This document shows positions 59,807 to 64,000 of a stretch of 64,000 nucleotides of DNA, piece after piece (the first letter of the stretch is position 1; the number at the start of each line of letters is the position of its first letter). This DNA comes from Clavelina lepadiformis (Eukaryota; Chordata; Ascidiacea; Aplousobranchia; Clavelinidae), in the NCBI RefSeq assembly GCF_947623445.1, contig NC_135240.1, positions 1,364,001 to 1,428,000 of the forward strand, given 5' to 3'. Under the pieces are notes generated by a model. The model did no database searches and had not been told where the DNA came from. It saw nothing but the letters and a program-made list of their open reading frames with translations. Made by a program: the position numbers and the translations under genes.

Positions 59807-62800
59807 ATGTTTGTCATTCTCAGCTGCGTTTATGGGGAGAATGAGAACTCGTTTGCGTTTCGCGTGAATAATTCGGCAATAAACATCGCTTCCATCGAAC
59901 GCGTCACCCGACTCCGTTTCTGGAAGATGCCAGGCTTCCTGGAGAAGTCTGAATGTGGCGCAATAAATGCAACGATTGGCGCAACTTAATTTATGACTAT
60001 CCGGTTGCATTAAATTGTAAACGGACACCACGACTCACACCACCCAACGCATTGTATGCAGTGGAACGTGGGAAGTGAGTCGTCCACAGTGTAGCTGGGA
60101 TGGAACCCAGTATTGAGAACACTGTATGGTTTGGTCGGTTCATAAACAGCCTGTTACTGCTAATTTCAATGTTCATTTATTACATAAGTTGACGGTTGAC
60201 CGCTCGCCATATCTGACTAATAAATTAGGTTGTTTTACAGGTAACACGATCGTTTGCTTGATTAATTTGCACGCAAATGAGTGTTCGAAATATAATATGC
60301 AATTGAACGTTAAATCAGAAGGTGAAATCGTGAAGGTAAAAACTGGATCGTTCCAATTTGTTGCTGTACTTTTCAGGGGGATTCTTCTATTAATATTCTT
60401 GAAGTCGGATCGGACGAAATCACTCAAGGTTCGTATTTACTCGATCATTTTTTTTTGTAAACATTTTGCACTTAAGCACTGACCCTCGGCGATGGTTTAG
60501 GCCTTTATAACGTGACACAGGATACCACCCCGCACATTATACATGCGTCAACGGGTCCGCACACTCCGCCAGATGTTCCTCTGTTGCCCTGCCAAGAACC
60601 CTTTTCCTGCTCCGTCTCAGAAACCTGATTTTGTCAGACCACAGACCAAGTCTGATGTTTTGGTCTGTCTCTGGCACGAGTTGCGCCAATTTTTTTATTG
60701 CCTGTGAAAATGGTTTTGCCCTTTCGGTTAACTTCACAAATAACCGCAATTAGTTGATTTCTTCTATTACCATAGTTATTGCTTACGTAACAACGGGAGT
60801 TTTTTACTTAGTGTTTTCAACATAACAACGATGTGTGTTGCTCAGAGAAATTCCTTCGAAATTTGCCGTTTTATTTCGTTTAAGCAAATATTTGGTTAAA
60901 TACAGATTTAGAATTAACTTAAAAACCTTTATTTAACTTCAAATAACTTTACGCTTTAACTTATATTATGAATTATTTTCAGTCAAAAATTGATTTTGCC
61001 GCCGAACTTTTTCCTGACACCGACTCCGATGACATCGTGCTTACGTCAGACTCCTGGTTTGAAGGTCAGAATGCCAAGGTAAGTTTATGACGTGCGTATG
61101 ACGTCACATGACGCGTTGATGCCAGAATCTGATGTTTAGACCCCTCGCGTCGTAAGTCATTACGTAGTGATGTGTTGTGTTGCTTGTGCAGCCACTGCGC
61201 TTCAATATGGTAGCGTCGTGTTTTTAACTTTAACGTCATGTGTACGTCAGTGCAAGTTTCGACCGAAGTTTGGACCGGCACCGTCCTTCATCCATCCACA
61301 GTTCCACACACATCACTGCAGTCGCTAAACTGAGCCACACTATTCCCGGCGGATCTGATGGTTTCCATGCCAATGACCGCTACGCCGCCGTTCCTCTAAC
61401 GACACCTGGTGTACACGACGGAATTATCGAGGTAAACACCAACATCGCGGTTGACTCATTGTACTGGACATGATTATGTACATTATGACGTCATTCTACT
61501 TGACATACAATTTTGATTGATGCTGCTGGTCCAAATGAGCGAATGTGCAATGACACCTACCTCAGCTCCAACGTCAGGGTGAGCCTGTGAGGGTGCGTCA
61601 GGGAACGCAGGTGCCCCGAAATGGATACTACAGGATCACTGCTGAAGCCCCATCTGGGTACCATAATAACCCTGACCGTGCAGGAAAAGGGGCAACAGTC
61701 TACGCCCAGTTCAAGTTCAGGAAGGGGACTGAATTAAGGGTAAGTGGGTGCAGGTAGTGATGGGCAACCAGGTATAAGTTGCAATTTCCTTCCCAGGTCC
61801 TGGTTGGTCAGCATGGGGAGTGAAATGGAGGATTTCGAGGGACGTTTGTGATCGAGGTTTTCAACACCTACGAGCAGAGGGTGCTGGTAATCGCGGAGCT
61901 GGAGTTGCTAGGCAACCCCCCGGTGAGTAAAATACTGCCTCGCAACAAACACAGAGCCCAGCTTATAAAGTCAATGTTGTCGCAGATTGCTGATGCTCCA
62001 ATGAACGAGCGAGCAAAAGATTCATCGGACCAACTACCTGAAGATGCAAATTCCAGTTTCACATAAGTCCTGTTGAAGTGCTTCCTATGCCGAAAGCAGC
62101 TCACACTCGCCAAAAGAGGAAGTCTAAGAGAGGTGCAACTGCTATTTTAACCAGTTCACCATACAAGAAGCAGTTGGCTGCAACGAATCGTAGCCAATTC
62201 GCGGTATCTGGCAACAGCAGTAAAGCAAGTTCATCGAAAAAGCGTTCTATGAAGAAAGCTAAGGTTTCCAGGTTATCAATGCAGCAGAAGGACACAGTCG
62301 ATGAAAGTGATAACAACGTAACCTAGATGCAGAATGCTTTTACTGTAACGAAATGTATTCCAAATCATCCGAGAATGATGGGTGGATCCAGTGCTCCAAA
62401 TGCATGCGATGGGCGCATGAAGCCTGCTCTGGGTGTAATGAAGAGGATGACAACTTTATTTGTGAATTATGTTTTTAAAAATTGATAGTGAACTGCGATT
62501 ACTTTCATAACTACTTCGCTTATGATGACAATTTGTAAATAAATTAATTGTGATGTGGAACAAATCGCCTTGTTTACTCAAAACTTACGGTGGTACACTT
62601 TACCCCACACATGTGGGGGTGTTCACTTTTATTTCAGTGCTGTGAAAATAAACACCACCAGTGATAATTATGGTTATGGTTATCCGCATTTACCAGAGGT
62701 GATTACTTTTCTATTCTAGCAAAAAGTTTGTGACGACACAGAAACATGTAGTACGCGTGAATGCAAAAACACAGCATGTTTTGAAAGCTGGCAAACAGGT

Positions 62801-62875
62801 CAATCGAAAATGAAGACTAAAGAACGAAGCTGCAGCAAATCAACTGTGAAAATGCAAAACGAAAGATCAGTTTAA
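59807..62875 (+). CDS. Secreted protein exons: sushi-like module and ALK/LTK-type glycine-rich domain
   Basis: Exons read on the plus strand: 59807-60115 (hydrophobic start MFVILSCVYG; a sushi-like module ECGAINATIG, NLIYDYPVALNCKR, RIVCSGTWEVSRPQC spread over three frames), 60241-60335 (VCLINLHANECSKY), 60377-60428, 60983-61078, one near 61302-61431, 61578-61739, 61797-61922, 62720-62875. The last three junctions are all phase 0. 61578-61922 encodes NGYYRITAEAPSGYHNNPDR, TVYAQFKFRKGTELR, VLVGQHGE and GGFRGTFVIEVF, the glycine-rich domain known from ALK/LTK receptors and many invertebrate secreted proteins. A TGA lies in frame at 61821-61823. The final exon is Cys-rich (CDDTETCSTRECKNTAC) and ends with a basic tail; there is no kinase. 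The gene is either a pseudogene or carries several sequence errors. Confidence 0.5.
61930..62700 (+). mobile_element. pogo/Tigger-like transposase 3' remnant inside an intron
   Basis: 62060-62326 reads SPVEVLPMPKAAHTR, KRGATAILTSSPYKKQ and a basic tail, the usual C-terminal stretch of pogo-class DDE transposases. 62329-62479, in another frame, gives a PHD-like finger CFYCNEM, DGWIQCSKCMRWAHEACSG, FICELCF and a stop, also typical of that family. Upstream parts of the transposase are missing. GGTGGTACACTTTACCCCAC after the stop resembles the end region of such elements. It lies between exons 61797-61922 and 62720-62875 of a host gene. Confidence 0.75.
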
Positions 62876-63665
62876 CACAAAGCGGTTTGAATAATATACA
62901 TTTGTACAATTGTACATACTCAGTTACTCACATACATATACAGTACTGTATATAGGTACATATACACAATATACACACGGCATACAATATACCTACTGAG
63001 GTTACCACAGTAATTTGGGTTGAAATACTTAACACATACCATCAACATCTCAATCTCATCTAAGTGAACTACACATTGGTAAATTCTTTTCCCAAACACC
63101 AAAACCGCTCATTTGAACAACTTGCACAGCACGGCGATGTCTAAACCAGTCTTGCCACAAATACAAGACATAAAATATTTTCAAACTAATTCGGTAATTA
63201 CTATAAACTTAATATTTTAAGCTGTGAACCATTCCCATTAAACTGAAGTATATCAACAAGACATTAATCTAATGATTCACGAAATAATCAGACGATTCTA
63301 TGACGTCACAAAGTGACGTATGATCTGTAGGTAGAGTAGGTCGAACGTGAAGTGAAGCATAATGCAGTGTTTAGAATCAGATAAACGAAGTTCACGAGGA
63401 ACATGGTTGGTGACGAAATATAATTTTCCGTCTGTAAGAATTTATCACGCAATGTAAATGAAATCCGGACAATACAACAGTTTCCGATTTCCAAGTTCAA
63501 ATTCAGATTCCAGTTTCCAACTCTTCAAGTCATTCTCTTCCCATTGCTATGTGTCATCTTAAGCTCTAGAAATCATCGCTCGAAACGATTACAACGAAAA
63601 GAAACAAACAAACTAATTGGGAGGTGGATATATGTCACTTCAGGCAAGCATGGACAATAGACATC
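62876..63665. other. Spacer between convergent genes
   Basis: It holds the 3' flanks of the plus-strand gene ending at 62875 and the minus-strand RING gene ending at 63666. No coding was seen. Confidence 0.4.
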
Positions 63666-63865
63666 TTACGACATGTAAGTACGGATAGATTTTTCAATTT
63701 TAACTCTGCATATCGGACACTTTCTGAGAGCTTGTGCGCACCCGGTGCAGCTACAGAGGTGCCCGCACGGCACAAACACAACATCAGCTGGTAGATCGAG
63801 GCAAATCTTGCACTTACGCTCTTCCTGCAATTCGCGAATACGTGCTTCCATTGATGGGGTTACGT
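63666..63865 (-). CDS. IAP-family RING finger, last exon (gene continues past the window)
   Basis: The exon starts after a TTGTTCGTAG acceptor and ends with a stop at 63666. It encodes EARIRELQEERKCKICLDL, then VVFVPCGHLCSC, CPICRVKIEKSIRTYMS. This C3HC4 RING with the CxxC-PCGH-CPxCR spacing at the very C-terminus is that of XIAP/BIRC proteins, E3 ubiquitin ligases that restrain caspases. BIR domains would lie beyond base 64000 on this strand. MUL1- or neuralized-type RINGs are less likely, given the C-terminal position and the EERxCKICLD start. Confidence 0.85.
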
Positions 63866-64000
63866 CTACGAACAAGAATTTAAAAGCTCCGTGAAAGATT
63901 TATTTAATCTACGAACTATTCGACTACTATCTGAATTCTAAAGCCTTATCATGTCAACTTTAACTTAACACACATCAATCACCTTCTGGCATTGACATCT

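Noticed and set aside
1-64000. CRISPR arrays, rRNA genes, tRNA genes, bacterial operons
   Set aside because: No regularly spaced direct repeats, no rRNA sequence and no complete tRNA cloverleaf were seen; the gene structure is eukaryotic.

Overview
The window looks like draft genomic sequence from an invertebrate chordate, most likely an ascidian tunicate. It is AT-rich, the host genes have many short introns, introns and spacers are rich in TGACGTCA-type words, and it carries a class-6-like semaphorin, a vasorin-like receptor, an IgSF membrane protein and an IAP-type RING exon. Species cannot be fixed from sequence alone.

Region by region. (1) 0.36-17.75 kb is bracketed by two near-identical ~280-bp inverted repeats facing each other. 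Between them lie an intron-containing KDZ (Kyakuja-Dileera-Zisupton) transposase gene on the minus strand (9.3-16.6 kb), a small plus-strand gene with homeodomain-like, HMG-like and GTF2I-repeat segments (3.4-5.4 kb), and later arrivals: a pogo-type MITE, a 1.2-kb hAT element, a SINE, three short hAT elements and a whole piggyBac copy that landed in a KDZ exon. I read this as a possible 17.4-kb KDZ transposon with a passenger gene, much decayed. (2) 17.8-22.4 kb is repeat-dense: direct, tandem and palindromic families. (3) 22.7-24.0 kb is the 3' part of an IgSF type I membrane protein gene. (4) 24.1-27.7 kb holds fragmentary Ty3/Gypsy-like LTR retrotransposon fossils with a hAT MITE between pieces. 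(5) 27.7-31.9 kb has few recognisable genes. (6) 31.9-36.4 kb is a tandem array of three C2H2 zinc-finger copies (minus strand), one intact with 14 fingers, two decayed. (7) 37.2-37.5 kb is the end of a hAT transposon that is the likely parent of the MITE at 25 kb. (8) 38.8-46.7 kb is a transmembrane semaphorin (18 exons, all phases agree, 949 aa). (9) 49.3-49.8 kb has two exons of a cysteine-rich secreted protein. (10) 51.7-55.9 kb is a vasorin-like LRR/EGF/FN3 receptor (8 exons, 921 aa) with one GC-AG intron. (11) 59.4-62.9 kb holds exons of a secreted protein with a sushi-like module and an ALK/LTK-type glycine-rich domain, with a pogo-type transposase remnant in an intron. (12) 63.7-63.9 kb is the last exon of an IAP-family RING protein running off the window end.

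The three complete surface proteins (semaphorin, IgSF, vasorin) suggest a stretch with cell-surface and guidance genes, but nothing shows they work as one unit. The strongest candidate for something new is the 17.4-kb inverted-repeat-bounded KDZ unit with its DNA-binding passenger gene.
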